DNA of 64,000 bases from Rubripirellula tenax. GTDB lineage: Bacteria > Planctomycetota > Planctomycetia > Pirellulales > Pirellulaceae. Positions 1 to 9,721 of this stretch are shown here, one piece after another. The stretch covers positions 305,844-369,843 of the forward strand of contig NZ_SJPW01000006.1 of the NCBI RefSeq assembly GCF_007860125.1, given 5' to 3'. Under the pieces are notes generated by a model, which saw only the letters and a program-made list of their open reading frames with translations, did no database searches and was not told the DNA's origin. How positions within the stretch are numbered: position 1 is the first letter of the stretch; the number at the start of each line of letters is the position of its first letter. A program made the position numbers and the translations under genes.

Positions 1-433
1 CTGGCTGAAGATCAACGTTTACGATCGGCATATTGAAGAATTCAATATTCGGACAGTGGCGGTCAGAGGCGACGTTCTTCAGCTGAAGCGAGTCACCCAC
101 GCGGGCGAGAAGGATATGTGGTTCGAATCGCACGTTCGATATCACCAGACATCGCTGTTGACTCTTGTGCGGAGCCAGATCGAGTTTTGAGCCGCCCCGT
201 CCCGTGTCGACGCAGACAACGACGTTCCGAATCCCTTTTGATTCTCGATCAGCCAGTAGCGCCTCATCCAGGGTCGAGTCTTCCGCAAGGTTAAATTCAG
301 AAGGCGTGTCGATTGTCTCTCGAGCGGGTAGAGCACCATCGAAGACGAATCGCATCTTGAGTGAAGCGGTCTGTGCGTTGATGGAAGTGGCGAGTAGAAG
401 TGAGCCCACAACTGAAATCGCTGTTAAATTCAT
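1..433 (-). CDS. Cupredoxin-like secreted protein (methylamine-utilisation-type), 3' part outside window
   Basis: The frame opens at the ATG at 433 on the minus strand and stays open to position 1, so the C-terminus lies outside the window. It begins with a signal peptide (MNLTAISVVGSLLLATSINA). The next part reads like the planctomycete 'methylamine utilization' or plastocyanin-like secreted family: LKMRFVFDGALP, then GIRNVVVCVDTGRGG, then RFEPHILLARVGDSLQLKNV and a HCPN segment, which would carry a type-1 copper-type histidine. Family membership is recalled from recurring planctomycete proteins of the same pattern. The expected second half (CNIHPWM-type copper ligands) cannot be seen. No partner genes are visible on its downstream side. 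Confidence 0.75.
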   Translation of the reverse strand, partial: MNLTAISVVGSLLLATSINAQTASLKMRFVFDGALPARETIDTPSEFNLAEDSTLDEALLADRESKGIRNVVVCVDTGRGGSKLDLAPHKSQQRCLVISNVRFEPHILLARVGDSLQLKNVASDRHCPNIEFFNMPIVNVDLQP

Positions 434-720
434 CTTGAGCCCATGTTTAAGTCGTGTGGCTTGCCACCGCAAAGCGATCGTAAAACCTGCTCACGTGTAC
501 GCCGAGGCTATTCGACGCGTTTTGACAGGGAGTCCTGGCGTTCCGAGACCGCCGTCCAGTCAACGGCCGGTCACAGGTACGGCCAGTAGAGCCTTTGTGC
601 ACGAAATGACTTTCAGGTTGACGCGAAAACGGTGGCGGTTTCCGCCGCTGCTGACACGTTGGTAGTAAACCCGATTTTCTGGAACTCGACTCTCCGGTGC
701 ACCCGATGGTTTGCCGATCG

Positions 721-1428
721 CTACTCGGGTGCATCGTAGGCTAGCCGATTTGGTTCAATTTCATCGTCAACAACAGGATCGTAGATTGTCGTCTCGGATG
801 TTGTAAAATCGTCGAAGACGGACGTGGTATCGATGCGGCGAATCAAGTGACTCTGCTCGTCGATCCAAATGGTTATCGGGTCGCCTCCATACGATGCTTT
901 GATAGTCAGGCAAGCGTGTTCGCCCAATGACTCGCTTGCGCCAAGTTGTGCCGATTTGAGAGCCGTTATCAGACGACCGCCGATCTCCGCCGGCATTAGC
1001 ATCGCTGGGACAGTATGTGCCGATCCGCTGGAAACACCCGTCGCCCCGGCTATCGCCATCCCAAGAGAATCCTCGCGTTCGGATCGCTTCTTTAAGTCCC
1101 ACCAAGTGAGAACATCGCCGCCATCCTGCCAGATGATATACCTTGAATCTGGGTCGTCTTGTTCATTGAACTCGAACCGAAACTTGCTTGGCCGAATCAT
1201 CGCTGTTGAAAAGTGTTTGACGACGGTCCTGTCTTCCTTGTCAGAATGAAAGACTGTCGTGACGGTGCCGGAGTCGCTGTAGGACTGACAATCGGAGTAG
1301 GCCTTCGCCATTTGTTCGATGGCCTGTGTCGCCTTGGGGTCGCTTGCAACCCTGGGAAGATCGCACCCAATCGAGAAAATAGTCGAAGAAACGACGACGA
1401 AGATGGAACGATTCGACACGGCGTTCAT
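721..1428 (-). CDS. Secreted/lipoprotein of DUF2092 or LolA-like type
   Basis: This is a 235-residue protein. A hydrophobic N-terminal segment ends in SIGC (Cys 22), a weak lipobox, so it is probably a lipoprotein or exported. The mature part has alternating beta-strand character (TVTTVFHSDKEDRTVVKHFSTAMIRPS, then FRFEFNEQ, then ITIWIDEQSHLIRRID). This resembles planctomycete proteins related to the LolA/LppX superfamily (DUF2092 type), which bind lipids or act as chaperones. The motif IWIDEQSHLIRRID is the usual 'WIDxxTxLxxR' strand of that fold. The assignment to family is by pattern only. It sits alone, about 290 bp from the upstream cupredoxin-like gene on the same strand. Confidence 0.7.
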   Translation of the reverse strand: MNAVSNRSIFVVVSSTIFSIGCDLPRVASDPKATQAIEQMAKAYSDCQSYSDSGTVTTVFHSDKEDRTVVKHFSTAMIRPSKFRFEFNEQDDPDSRYIIWQDGGDVLTWWDLKKRSEREDSLGMAIAGATGVSSGSAHTVPAMLMPAEIGGRLITALKSAQLGASESLGEHACLTIKASYGGDPITIWIDEQSHLIRRIDTTSVFDDFTTSETTIYDPVVDDEIEPNRLAYDAPE

Positions 1429-1567
1429 CGGGAAACCTCATTCGTCGTTTGTCGTTTGACCGTTCGTGGCGGCAAATGGCAACCATCGACAATCACCCAA
1501 AGTTTGTTCGCTCAACGACCGGCACAAACCGTCCCATGAACTCTCGTAGAAGATGCGACGAACCCCA

Positions 1568-3811
1568 TTAAGGATTCGGTTCGACCGTCACGTTCTCGAT
1601 TGCGATTTCCGCATTGGTCGAGTTGCCGAACAATCCGGGGCTGCCATTGCGATTGGGTGCGTCATCGGTGGCCGTCAACATCCATTCCTTCGGTTCCGCA
1701 TCGTCGCGCGGCCAAGCCTTGGCACGCAGCACGGCTTGGTCGCCTTCGACCGCGGCGGTGAACTTCAATCGATACCATGTTCCCGCGTTCCATTGAAACG
1801 GAACGCTCTTGGCCATCCGCAACTGGGCCGTCCACGTTCGGATTTGCAACTGCTGGGATTCGCCCATCATGTCCAACGTGTACCGCTGGGCGATCAAACC
1901 GATGTCGGGCATCTTCGCCGCTCCTGCGGCGGCTTGCACGTCGGCCGTGACCGTATAGCCGGCCAAGTCGGTCGGACCAAACCAGGTCTGGCTTCGTGTC
2001 CCCTTGGGGATCGTGGTGATTTTCACGATCGCCGGCTTGCCATCGACATCGCGAGCTTCGTGGCGATAACGAGCACCGATCCAAGTCACGGGAACTTCGT
2101 GGTCGCTGAAGTCGAACGACCAAGGCAACGACGGGATGATGCGGTATCGAGCCACTGCGGTTCGATCGCCCGACGTGACGGTAACCACGGCGGCAATGTG
2201 TTTTTCCGAAGCCTGAGTGACCAAGTTTCCGCCGGCGTCGACGGATGCATTTCCGGTCACGGTGAACTGCAAGTCATTCGGTCGGTTTTCCAAAGGCTGG
2301 CCGGCGGCGTTGTACGCCCACACTTTCAGTGGCAACATCTTGCCAGCCTCGACGATGGCTTCCGAAGGAACGATCTGCAATCGAGCGACGGTGGTATCCG
2401 TCAGGGGCGCATCGGGTTGACGCGCGATCGACAAAGTCGCCGGAGCCGCCTCAACGCCTTCATTGGCCAAACAGAACAAGCCGCCGGTGGTCGGCAAATA
2501 GATTCGGTTGCCGACGACGATCGGCGAACCGCCCACATCGTGACCCTTGGGCAAGCGCACTTTGGAAACCACTTCAACGCCATCATCGGCGGGCTTCAAG
2601 ACGTAGAAAATGCCAGTGCCGGTGCAGGCATAAATTTTGCCGTCGGCGTGAATCAAGCTGCCCCGCATCGACGTTCCCAGCTTCAATCCATCGCCAATCT
2701 CTTCGCCCGTTTCAGCATCTAGGACGTGTAGCTTCGACGAGTCTTCGACCACGTAAACGCGACCGTCGATCAAAAGCGGCGAACTCTTGCCGACGATCAG
2801 CTCCTCCGTCCGCCAAGTCTCAACCGCATTCGAACCCGCCATGGCGGCGGGAACATCCACGCGAACGACCGCGCCCATCAACGTGCCGACAGGGTTTTCT
2901 TCGCCTTGTCCGATGTACGCGTTGCCCTTTCCGTCGACGACGGCCGACGTGTTCAAGCCGCGACGCGAAATTGGCACCGACCAAAGCAGGGCACCAGTCC
3001 GCGGCTCAAAACCGTGCAACCCGCCGTCACCCGATCCGGCGATCATGACGTCTTTGCCGTCGACGTTTGCGAACACGGGCGTGCTGTACGTCGTGTCTTC
3101 GGGCAACGGACGGGTGCTGGTCAACCAAACCAGTTCGCCGGTGAATTTGTCGAACGCCAAAAACCGGTGCGCCGGGCGAGCGGTTTCGTCCCAACCGGTT
3201 GTCACGCCGCTGATGATGATCAAGTTTTCGAACACCGCGGGCGTGTTGGTTCGCCCGCCGTAGGTGCTAAGCATTCCGTATTCTTCGCTAAGCGAATGTG
3301 ACCAAACGGTTTCGCCGGTCTTCGCATCGATACGCTGCAAAAGACAGCACGCACTGAGTGCAAAAACCGAATCGGTTTCAACATCCGCCGTCACGTTGGA
3401 CCAACCGACGCGTTCCGCCGGCACGTCCGACAGAAACACGTTGGTGATGTTTTGCCACAGAAAATCGCCGGACGACGCGTCCAGGCAAATGACTTTTTCA
3501 GCGTCGATCGGCGTGTCGACCATGTGGCGAACGATGGTGAACAAGCGACCGTTCATCACCACCGGCGTTGAAATGCCGGCCGCATCTTCGCTTTTCCAAA
3601 CCACGTTGCTGCCGGCGCCGCCGCGGGGATTGAATTTGTCGATCAATCCCGAGGCTTCGATCGTGCCGTTTTGGTTCGGCCCCCGCCATGCGGTCCAGTC
3701 GCCAGCCGTCGCCACGGCGCTTGTGACCATCGCGATCGCAATCGCCGGAATTGATATCGCCGTTGTCAACCGAGCGAAAGAAAAGACAACGCAGCGTGGC
3801 GTTAGTTTCAT
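1568..3811 (-). CDS. Secreted PQQ-like beta-propeller repeat protein
   Basis: Starting at the ATG at 3811, the protein is 747 residues. This start is preferred over the longer frame from 3892 because it places a signal peptide (MKLTPRCVVF...AIAIAMVTSAVATA) at the very N-terminus. The mature part starts GDWTAWRGPNQNG, the standard opening of planctomycete PQQ_2 propeller proteins. It continues with repeated blades such as KVICLDASSGDFLW, QRIDAKTGETVW, LAFDKFTGELVW, HGFEPRTGALLW and HVLDAETGEEIG. The C-terminal part (about residues 480-747) is a beta-rich extension without blades. It is probably a periplasmic or surface outer-membrane-type scaffold rather than a true quinoprotein dehydrogenase, because no catalytic signature is obvious. 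The gene lies 113 bp downstream of the DUF1552 gene on the same strand. Confidence 0.88.
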   Translation of the reverse strand: MKLTPRCVVFSFARLTTAISIPAIAIAMVTSAVATAGDWTAWRGPNQNGTIEASGLIDKFNPRGGAGSNVVWKSEDAAGISTPVVMNGRLFTIVRHMVDTPIDAEKVICLDASSGDFLWQNITNVFLSDVPAERVGWSNVTADVETDSVFALSACCLLQRIDAKTGETVWSHSLSEEYGMLSTYGGRTNTPAVFENLIIISGVTTGWDETARPAHRFLAFDKFTGELVWLTSTRPLPEDTTYSTPVFANVDGKDVMIAGSGDGGLHGFEPRTGALLWSVPISRRGLNTSAVVDGKGNAYIGQGEENPVGTLMGAVVRVDVPAAMAGSNAVETWRTEELIVGKSSPLLIDGRVYVVEDSSKLHVLDAETGEEIGDGLKLGTSMRGSLIHADGKIYACTGTGIFYVLKPADDGVEVVSKVRLPKGHDVGGSPIVVGNRIYLPTTGGLFCLANEGVEAAPATLSIARQPDAPLTDTTVARLQIVPSEAIVEAGKMLPLKVWAYNAAGQPLENRPNDLQFTVTGNASVDAGGNLVTQASEKHIAAVVTVTSGDRTAVARYRIIPSLPWSFDFSDHEVPVTWIGARYRHEARDVDGKPAIVKITTIPKGTRSQTWFGPTDLAGYTVTADVQAAAGAAKMPDIGLIAQRYTLDMMGESQQLQIRTWTAQLRMAKSVPFQWNAGTWYRLKFTAAVEGDQAVLRAKAWPRDDAEPKEWMLTATDDAPNRNGSPGLFGNSTNAEIAIENVTVEPNP

Positions 3812-3924
3812 AGAGTCACGAAGTACGGCGGGAAGGAACTGAACAGCAGAAGCGTCAACTGCGAAATGTAGTATCCCGCCGCCGGAAAACAATCGTGAAA
3901 GTGCAAGTTTTCAACGATCCAGCA

Positions 3925-5280
3925 TTACGCCAAGCGCAGCCGGTCGGTGCTGTCACCAAACGAACCCTGCTGGACACCCATCCGCTCGATCAGTTCGAGG
4001 TGCAAGTTGGCCATCGGAGTCGCCTCGGAAAGTTTTTGGTGAATGCCACCGCGAATGCCCTGGGCGACACCGCCGGCAAAGATGATCGGAAGATCATCGT
4101 GGTTGTGTCGATCCCCGTCGCTCAAACCGCTTCCGTAAACCAGCAGCGTGTTGTCCAACAACGTCGAACCCGAATCCAGCTTGTGCGACCGCATCACTTC
4201 CAAAAGGTAGGCGAACTGTTCGCTGTAGAACGTGTCGATCTTAGCGATCTTTTCCAGCCGTTCGGCATCTTTTTTGTGGTGCGAAAGGTCGTGGTGACCG
4301 TCGCCGATGTTGATGTCCTTGAACGTTCGGTTGCTGCCGTCGTGAGCCAGCATCAACGTCGATACTCGCGTCGTATCCGTCGCGAGCGCCAACGACATCA
4401 CATCCATCATCAAACGCATGTGATCGCGATAGCTGTCGGGGACTCCCGCCGGCGTGGGATAGTCGGGATCGACGGGCATTCCGAAGCGTTCCGCTTTTTC
4501 GATTCGCGTTTCGATTTCGCGAACACCGGTCACGTATTCGTCCAATTTGCGTCGGTCATCGATGCCCATTTGACGTGTCAAAAATTCCGCCTCTTCCCGC
4601 AAAAAGTCGATCACCGATTCTTGCCGTGCCTGCCGCCGGGCATAGTTTCCCGTTCGCTCGCCATGCGATCCGTCGCCGAACAAACGTTCGAACACCAAAC
4701 GCGGATTGGATTCTGGCGACACCGGCGTCCGTTCATCGGACCACGCCAAGTTGAACTGGTACGCACACGAGTATCCCGAGTCGCATTCGCCACTGCTGCG
4801 AACTCCGTCGCAAGACAATTCCAGCGACGGCAATCGCGTGTCGACACCGATCTTCTTCGCCACGACTTGGTCGGCCGAGACGCCGACGTGGATGTCGGCG
4901 CCCGATGTCTTGTGCGGACGCGCGGCGGTCAAGAACGAAGCACCCGCCCGTGCGTGGTCACCCGCGCCATCACGGTGAATGTAGGCCTCGCGATGTTCCA
5001 AACCCGTGATGAATCGCAACGAATCCCGGAACGGTTCGAGTGCTTTCGTCGATCGGTTGAACTGAAAATCGCTGCCTTCGCCCTGCGGTCGCCAGTGTTC
5101 CATGTTGACGCCGTTGGGGACGTAGACGTAACACAGTCGCATCGATTCACCGCTGGTCGCCGCGGCGTTGGCGGCACCGTTTAGGCTTGGCAAAAACGGC
5201 AACGCCATCGAGAGTCCCGATGCTTTCAAGAATCGTCGGCGGCTGTGGGAAACGGTGGATGCCACGGTGCGTGATTTCAT
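3925..5280 (-). CDS. DUF1552 family protein with Tat signal
   Basis: This 451-residue protein starts with a twin-arginine signal (SRRRFLKA, residues 13-20). It carries the DUF1552 pattern: LCYVYVPNGVNMEHWRP, SLRFITGLEH, then HARAGASFLTAARPHKTSGADIHVGVS, SLELSCDG, and near the end DNTLLVYGSGLSDGDRHNHDDLPIIFAGG, a phosphatase/sulfatase-superfamily-like stretch (compare DUF1501). In planctomycetes these genes almost always lie next to a DUF1587/1592/1588/1585 cytochrome-like gene, and one lies 70 bp upstream here. The pair presumably acts together in the periplasm. The substrate is unknown. Confidence 0.93.
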   Translation of the reverse strand: MKSRTVASTVSHSRRRFLKASGLSMALPFLPSLNGAANAAATSGESMRLCYVYVPNGVNMEHWRPQGEGSDFQFNRSTKALEPFRDSLRFITGLEHREAYIHRDGAGDHARAGASFLTAARPHKTSGADIHVGVSADQVVAKKIGVDTRLPSLELSCDGVRSSGECDSGYSCAYQFNLAWSDERTPVSPESNPRLVFERLFGDGSHGERTGNYARRQARQESVIDFLREEAEFLTRQMGIDDRRKLDEYVTGVREIETRIEKAERFGMPVDPDYPTPAGVPDSYRDHMRLMMDVMSLALATDTTRVSTLMLAHDGSNRTFKDINIGDGHHDLSHHKKDAERLEKIAKIDTFYSEQFAYLLEVMRSHKLDSGSTLLDNTLLVYGSGLSDGDRHNHDDLPIIFAGGVAQGIRGGIHQKLSEATPMANLHLELIERMGVQQGSFGDSTDRLRLA

Positions 5281-5350
5281 GTTCGATTTGCAAATGGGTT
5301 TTGAGGTGGGACCGGATGGCGTTTCGTTTCGCGAACGCCAAAACGTGAAC

Positions 5351-7870
5351 TCAAGGATAAGCGGCGACGGAATCGGACTTGGGAACGTGAGTGAACGGAA
5401 CGCTGCGAATGATCGAACCGATCAAGGATTGCATGCGTCCCTCATCGGTTTTCAACTGGGACACGATTTGGTCGACCGTGGTCGCATCGGTCGACGTCAA
5501 TCCGCGTCCCAAAGCAAACACCAACATCTTTTCGGTCAAGCATCGATAGAAGTCGTCACGGCGTTCATTCGCCAGCACGTCGGCCAACTGGATAACCGAT
5601 TCGAACTTCTCGCCCGTCATCAGAACGCCCGTCGGATCGATCGCTTTGTCCGGTTCGGCTTCACGGCCGCGATGTTCGGGCATTCCCCATTCCATCTCGC
5701 GGAATTGACCGATCGCGTTGTAGTTTTCCAGTGCCAAACCCAGCGGATCCATCCGACTGTGACACGAAGCACACATGGGCTCGCGGCGATGAAATTCAAG
5801 AATCTCGCGCAGCGATGCGTTCTTCATATCGCCGCTCTTGGATTCTTCCAACGCCGGCACGTTCGGTGGCGCCGGCGGTGCCGGTGTGCCCAATAGATTT
5901 TCCAAGATAAACAAGCCGCGTTTCACCGGGCTGGTGCGCGTCGGGTTGCTGGTCACCAGCAAGACCGAGCCGTGGGTCAGAATGCCTTTTCGGTGGCTGT
6001 CTTCAGGTAACGTGACCTTTTGCATGTCGCCGCCATGAACGCCCTCAATTCCGTAAAACTTTGCCAGTGACTCGTTCATGAACGTGTAGTTAGCGTTCAA
6101 CAATTCTTCGGCCGGACGATCCTTTTCGATCAGATACCGAAACATCATTTCGGTTTCGCGCTTCATTCCATCGCGAACGGCCCACGAGAACACGTCCCTG
6201 TCGCCGCGATAGGCCAACACGCGCCGAACGTCGATGGGCTTGTCCATCACGTCGCGCGTCTTCAACCACTGGCCCACGAAATTGGCAACGCCCGTTCGCA
6301 TCCGCCACTCGTCGCCAATCATGCGTTTGATTTGCGCGTCGAGTTCTTGCCGCAACGTGCCCGCCGTCGCCGCCCGAATCAATTCGTCGTCGGGCGGACC
6401 GCCCCACAGGAAATAGCTCATCCGCGACGCGAGTGCGAAGTCGTCGATCGGGTCACCCAGTGGCGACATCGGCATGTCGGGCGGCAACGAAGCCAAACGA
6501 TCGGCGACCAACGGTTGTTCGATCCGAAACAGGAAACGAGGCGACGCCAGGACCAACTTCAACGACGCGGCGATTCCCCGTTCGTAATTGCCGCCGGGCT
6601 GATTTCGAGCCTGGTTCGAAATGGTGACCAATCGGTCGAGTGTCCGATCATCGATGGGCCGACGAAACGCGCGGCCCGCAAAATTCTTAATCACGCCACG
6701 CGTCATCTGATCCAAAGTCGCGTCGTCGGCGTCCTTGGGCGGTGGACCGCCGACCAAAATGTCGCCGCCCCTTCGATACTCTTGGACGTCGCCGTCCGTC
6801 GGCCCGATCATGTCGGCATAGGAAATTCGAAACGTGTACGGGGCCGGCGATGGGTTGTCGGCCTGTTTCGATTTTGTGTCCGTGGACGTCGGTTCAAACA
6901 CCACGCTCAGGTGCACCGGTTCGTCAATCGCCGCAAACGACCCTCGCAATTCGCCGTTGGTTTCGAAAAGGAAACCGGCCTGGGCATGGTCGAGGTCAAC
7001 AATGGTCGCTTCGCCACCGTCTTTGGCTTCGATGTGACGGCGTAATTTCAAATTGGCGGTTTGATCGGTGTTGGTCCAGGCACCGTCCAGTTCCCACCGA
7101 ACCACGATGTCGAAGGTCCCCGCTTTTCCCGTCCACTTCACCAAATGAAACTCGCGGATGTCGATGAACTTGACACCTTCGGCCTTGGGCCCCTCGGGGG
7201 ACTCGAGCCGAAAATGGTCGCTCCAGTGCCGCTGTTCGGGCGGCGTCGGGCCGTCCAACGGGATCGCTTTCGAAACAATCGTTTCCGCCGCGGCCAGGTA
7301 CTTTTCTAACAGCACCGGCGAGATGTGCAGCACCTCGCCAATCGTGTCGAATCCGTACCCCGTGTCGTCCGCCGGGAACGCTTCGGTCGTATCGAATTCG
7401 ACGTCCGTCAGCTGCCGAATCGTTTCGCGATACTCCGACCGGTTCAACCGACGCAGCACGACTTTGCCGGGATCGATTTGGCGCGGGTCGAGTTGGAAGA
7501 CCTCTTTTTGAATCCAGTTGACCCAACCGAGCCGTTCGCTCGGATCGGGCTGCATCTCGTCGGCCGGAGGCATCGTTTCGGCGCGGATGTTTTTCCAAAC
7601 CGCCTCCCAGCGATCGAGCGTCTGTTCGCCGTAACCGCCCTCGGCCAGCTTATCAAAACTGAATCCGCCCTCTTCGCCACCATCGCCGTGGCATCCAAAA
7701 CAACTGTCTTCGAACCGACCGCGAAGTTCTTCTAGATCGACCAGGTACCGATGGTGGCCTTCGGTCGAGGGCGTGTCGTCGTTCGCGGATGATACCGAAG
7801 GCACCAAACACGCGACTGCCACCAACAAACGAAGGATTTGAATACGAATCGGGCGAGGATTGGGCGTCAT
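5351..7870 (-). CDS. DUF1592 domain-containing secreted cytochrome-like protein (DUF1587/1595/1592/1588/1585)
   Basis: The ATG at 7870 gives 839 residues with a signal peptide (residues 1-29). The in-frame extension to 8095 is basic, not signal-like, and was rejected. A c-type heme site CFGCH is at residues 57-61. DUF1587 follows (VVLRRLNRSEYRETIRQLTD), then a carbohydrate-binding-like central region, then DUF1595/DUF1592 (FAGRAFRRPID; MSYFLWGGPPDDEL) and DUF1588 (HGSVLLVTSNPTRTSPVKRG...LGTPAPPAPPNVP). A second CASCH motif lies in RREPMCASCHSRMDPLGLALENYN, just before C-terminal DUF1585. This is the full usual domain order. It is the upstream partner of the DUF1552 gene (70 bp gap), so the two are likely co-transcribed. 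Proposed roles in polymer degradation or electron transfer are unproven. Confidence 0.93.
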   Translation of the reverse strand: MTPNPRPIRIQILRLLVAVACLVPSVSSANDDTPSTEGHHRYLVDLEELRGRFEDSCFGCHGDGGEEGGFSFDKLAEGGYGEQTLDRWEAVWKNIRAETMPPADEMQPDPSERLGWVNWIQKEVFQLDPRQIDPGKVVLRRLNRSEYRETIRQLTDVEFDTTEAFPADDTGYGFDTIGEVLHISPVLLEKYLAAAETIVSKAIPLDGPTPPEQRHWSDHFRLESPEGPKAEGVKFIDIREFHLVKWTGKAGTFDIVVRWELDGAWTNTDQTANLKLRRHIEAKDGGEATIVDLDHAQAGFLFETNGELRGSFAAIDEPVHLSVVFEPTSTDTKSKQADNPSPAPYTFRISYADMIGPTDGDVQEYRRGGDILVGGPPPKDADDATLDQMTRGVIKNFAGRAFRRPIDDRTLDRLVTISNQARNQPGGNYERGIAASLKLVLASPRFLFRIEQPLVADRLASLPPDMPMSPLGDPIDDFALASRMSYFLWGGPPDDELIRAATAGTLRQELDAQIKRMIGDEWRMRTGVANFVGQWLKTRDVMDKPIDVRRVLAYRGDRDVFSWAVRDGMKRETEMMFRYLIEKDRPAEELLNANYTFMNESLAKFYGIEGVHGGDMQKVTLPEDSHRKGILTHGSVLLVTSNPTRTSPVKRGLFILENLLGTPAPPAPPNVPALEESKSGDMKNASLREILEFHRREPMCASCHSRMDPLGLALENYNAIGQFREMEWGMPEHRGREAEPDKAIDPTGVLMTGEKFESVIQLADVLANERRDDFYRCLTEKMLVFALGRGLTSTDATTVDQIVSQLKTDEGRMQSLIGSIIRSVPFTHVPKSDSVAAYP

Positions 7871-8226
7871 GCGTCGAAACAGAAGTGTTTTAGGCGGGGA
7901 ACGTCGTGACGAAGTCTCGCTCGACGATTGTGACAATGTACGCTGCCGGCGAGATTCCAGTACTGGTTTTCCATGCCGGTTCCGTTTGCGGTGAAGCCAC
8001 CGAATGCCGTCGGTTTGACCACACTCAATCGGGACCAGATCACTTTGACGACACTTGCCCATGGTCGGGCTGATTACCGCAGGGACGTGAAACAATCGTG
8101 ATTTACGGCCTTTTGCGATGCTTTGGGGCGGGTGAAACCGATTGGCACGGGCGATGCAAAGTTAGAAGAGCGTCCGACGTCGCGGCGACGCTCGACAAAT
8201 CCCCCCACGAGTTCAGGAAAATTACG
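7871..8226. other. Divergent intergenic region (356 bp)
   Basis: This region lies between the start of the DUF1592 gene (minus) and the start of a small secreted protein gene (plus), so it must hold both promoters. The frame of the DUF1592 gene stays open through most of it (to 8095), but the predicted peptide is rich in Arg and Ser and does not resemble a protein. No convincing repeat, hairpin or operator was seen. Confidence 0.5.
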
Positions 8227-8871
8227 ATGGCAACCTTCTACCAAGCAATCGCCTCCGTCGCTTTGACCATGTGCGTTTTCGCCGGTTCGGCCTTTGCCGA
8301 TACTTACCGCCACATCGATCTGTTGGCGCTGCAGATTGCTCGCGAAACGAAACTGTTGGTTCTGGAAAGCAGCCACTACCGTCACACACCCCAGTACCGG
8401 CATTTGCTCGATGACACTCGCGACATGGCGCGTCTGGCCGACCACATTCATGACTTGGCGCACCACCATGGCGAATTGGTGCACATGGAATCGGACGTCG
8501 CCCAGTTGGACGCAAAGTTCCACCACCTCGAAGGATTGTTTCATGCGATTGAACGCGAAGCTCGATTCGGCAACGGTCGGATTTATGGCAACACCGCTCA
8601 CGTCGGCCGGTTGCTGCACTCGATCGAAGACGCGATCCATCACCTGCAGGACGATCTTCGCGACTTGCGTCGATTCGCTTGCGACAACCGAAACGTGATC
8701 ACCAGTCGCCGAGTGGCCGTGCCGGACCCGATCCGATACGCCCCACGAACCCAATCGCTTTATTGGAATGGACCGCCAGTTCGCAACACACGCGATGACA
8801 TCCGTCGCGGCAGCGGATTCGGAATCTCGTTCGGCGGCGGACGACGCTCGGGATTCTCGTTTCAGTTCTAG
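8227..8871 (+). CDS. Small secreted histidine-rich helical protein, function unknown
   Basis: The ATG at 8227 gives 214 residues with a clear signal peptide (FYQAIASVALTMCVFAGSAFA). The longer frame from 8098 lacks one. Residues about 25-150 are predicted helical, with many histidines and heptad-like spacing (HIHDLAHHHGELVHMESDVAQL, HHLEGLFHAIEREA, LHSIEDAIHHLQDDLRDL). The C-terminus is a Gly/Arg/Phe-rich tail (GFGISFGGGRRSGFSFQF). Similar secreted helical proteins of unknown function occur in planctomycetes. The histidine content suggests metal binding, which is only an inference. It is a single gene with the KptA gene 105 bp downstream. Confidence 0.8.
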   Translation: MATFYQAIASVALTMCVFAGSAFADTYRHIDLLALQIARETKLLVLESSHYRHTPQYRHLLDDTRDMARLADHIHDLAHHHGELVHMESDVAQLDAKFHHLEGLFHAIEREARFGNGRIYGNTAHVGRLLHSIEDAIHHLQDDLRDLRRFACDNRNVITSRRVAVPDPIRYAPRTQSLYWNGPPVRNTRDDIRRGSGFGISFGGGRRSGFSFQF

Positions 8872-8976
8872 TGAACACGAGATGGGGCGGCACGAGTGCC
8901 GATGACACAAACACGCCATCGCGGCCATCGCTGTTGAACGAATAGTGGTCCCTGCCGCTTTGATAGAATCCGGGTT

Positions 8977-9531
8977 ATGAGTGCAGAAAAAAACCGCGTA
9001 TCGACAAGCAAATTCCTTAGCTTGGTTCTTCGTCACAAACCCGAAGTCGTCGGTATGACGCTGGACGAAGAAGGATGGTTGAGCATCAGAGATCTTATTG
9101 CAAGCGCGAATGAACGAGGGAAGCACCTTACCCTGGAACTGCTGCATGAGGTCGTCGCGACGAGTGACAAGCAACGGTTTGCCTTGAGCGATGACGGGCT
9201 TCGGATTCGAGCCAGCCAAGGTCACTCCATCTCAGGCGTTGATTTAAAACTTGATGAGCAAACGCCGCCCGACATCCTCTATCACGGAACCGTCGCGCCG
9301 TTCATCGAGAGCATTCGCATCCGTGGTTTGCAAAGACGTTCGCGGAATCATGTGCATCTATCAGCCGACGAAGCGACCGCGATCAAGGTGGGTTTAAGGC
9401 GAGGCACGCCCATCATCCTTCGCATCGTCGCGGGTCAGATGCAACGAGACGGGCATCAGTTTTACCTGTCGGCAAACGGTGTTTGGCTGACCGATGCAGT
9501 ACCGACGCAGTATCTGCGATTCCCATCATGA
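8977..9531 (+). CDS. kptA: RNA 2'-phosphotransferase, Tpt1/KptA family
   Basis: This 184-residue protein has the usual KptA length. The N-terminal winged-helix-like domain has SKFLSLVLRHKPE (the LRHxP motif, His 20) and DEEGWLSIRDLI. The C-terminal ADP-ribosyltransferase-like domain has ILYHGT at about 99-104, a VHLS motif, and RRGTPIILRI. The family transfers an internal RNA 2'-phosphate to NAD+, giving ADP-ribose 1'',2''-cyclic phosphate and nicotinamide. In eukaryotes this finishes tRNA splicing, while the bacterial role is unclear. It stands alone here, with no RNA ligase nearby. Confidence 0.93.
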   Translation: MSAEKNRVSTSKFLSLVLRHKPEVVGMTLDEEGWLSIRDLIASANERGKHLTLELLHEVVATSDKQRFALSDDGLRIRASQGHSISGVDLKLDEQTPPDILYHGTVAPFIESIRIRGLQRRSRNHVHLSADEATAIKVGLRRGTPIILRIVAGQMQRDGHQFYLSANGVWLTDAVPTQYLRFPS

Positions 9532-9721
9532 CGGACCCCGCAGCGTGTCGGCGATGGATGAGGACTCACGCGAGCCTTCGAAAGTAATTTGAGATAGCCG
9601 ATTCCATACTTGCGTAGCCCGAGCTCTGGTCCTACAGTGGCTTAGCCACGCGTTCATCAGGCCCGATCGCGAGTCTTAGCCGATCGATCATTTCCCAAGC
9701 CGATATTTTGGGCGCAAGCTC

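Noticed and set aside
1553-2722. Long plus frames opposite the PQQ-propeller gene
   Set aside because: They are antisense shadows of the minus-strand gene that carries repeated propeller blades and a signal peptide.
8074-9225. Long minus open frame opposite the secreted protein and kptA
   Set aside because: It lies antisense to two well-supported plus genes with signal peptide and family motifs, and its translation has no recognisable composition.
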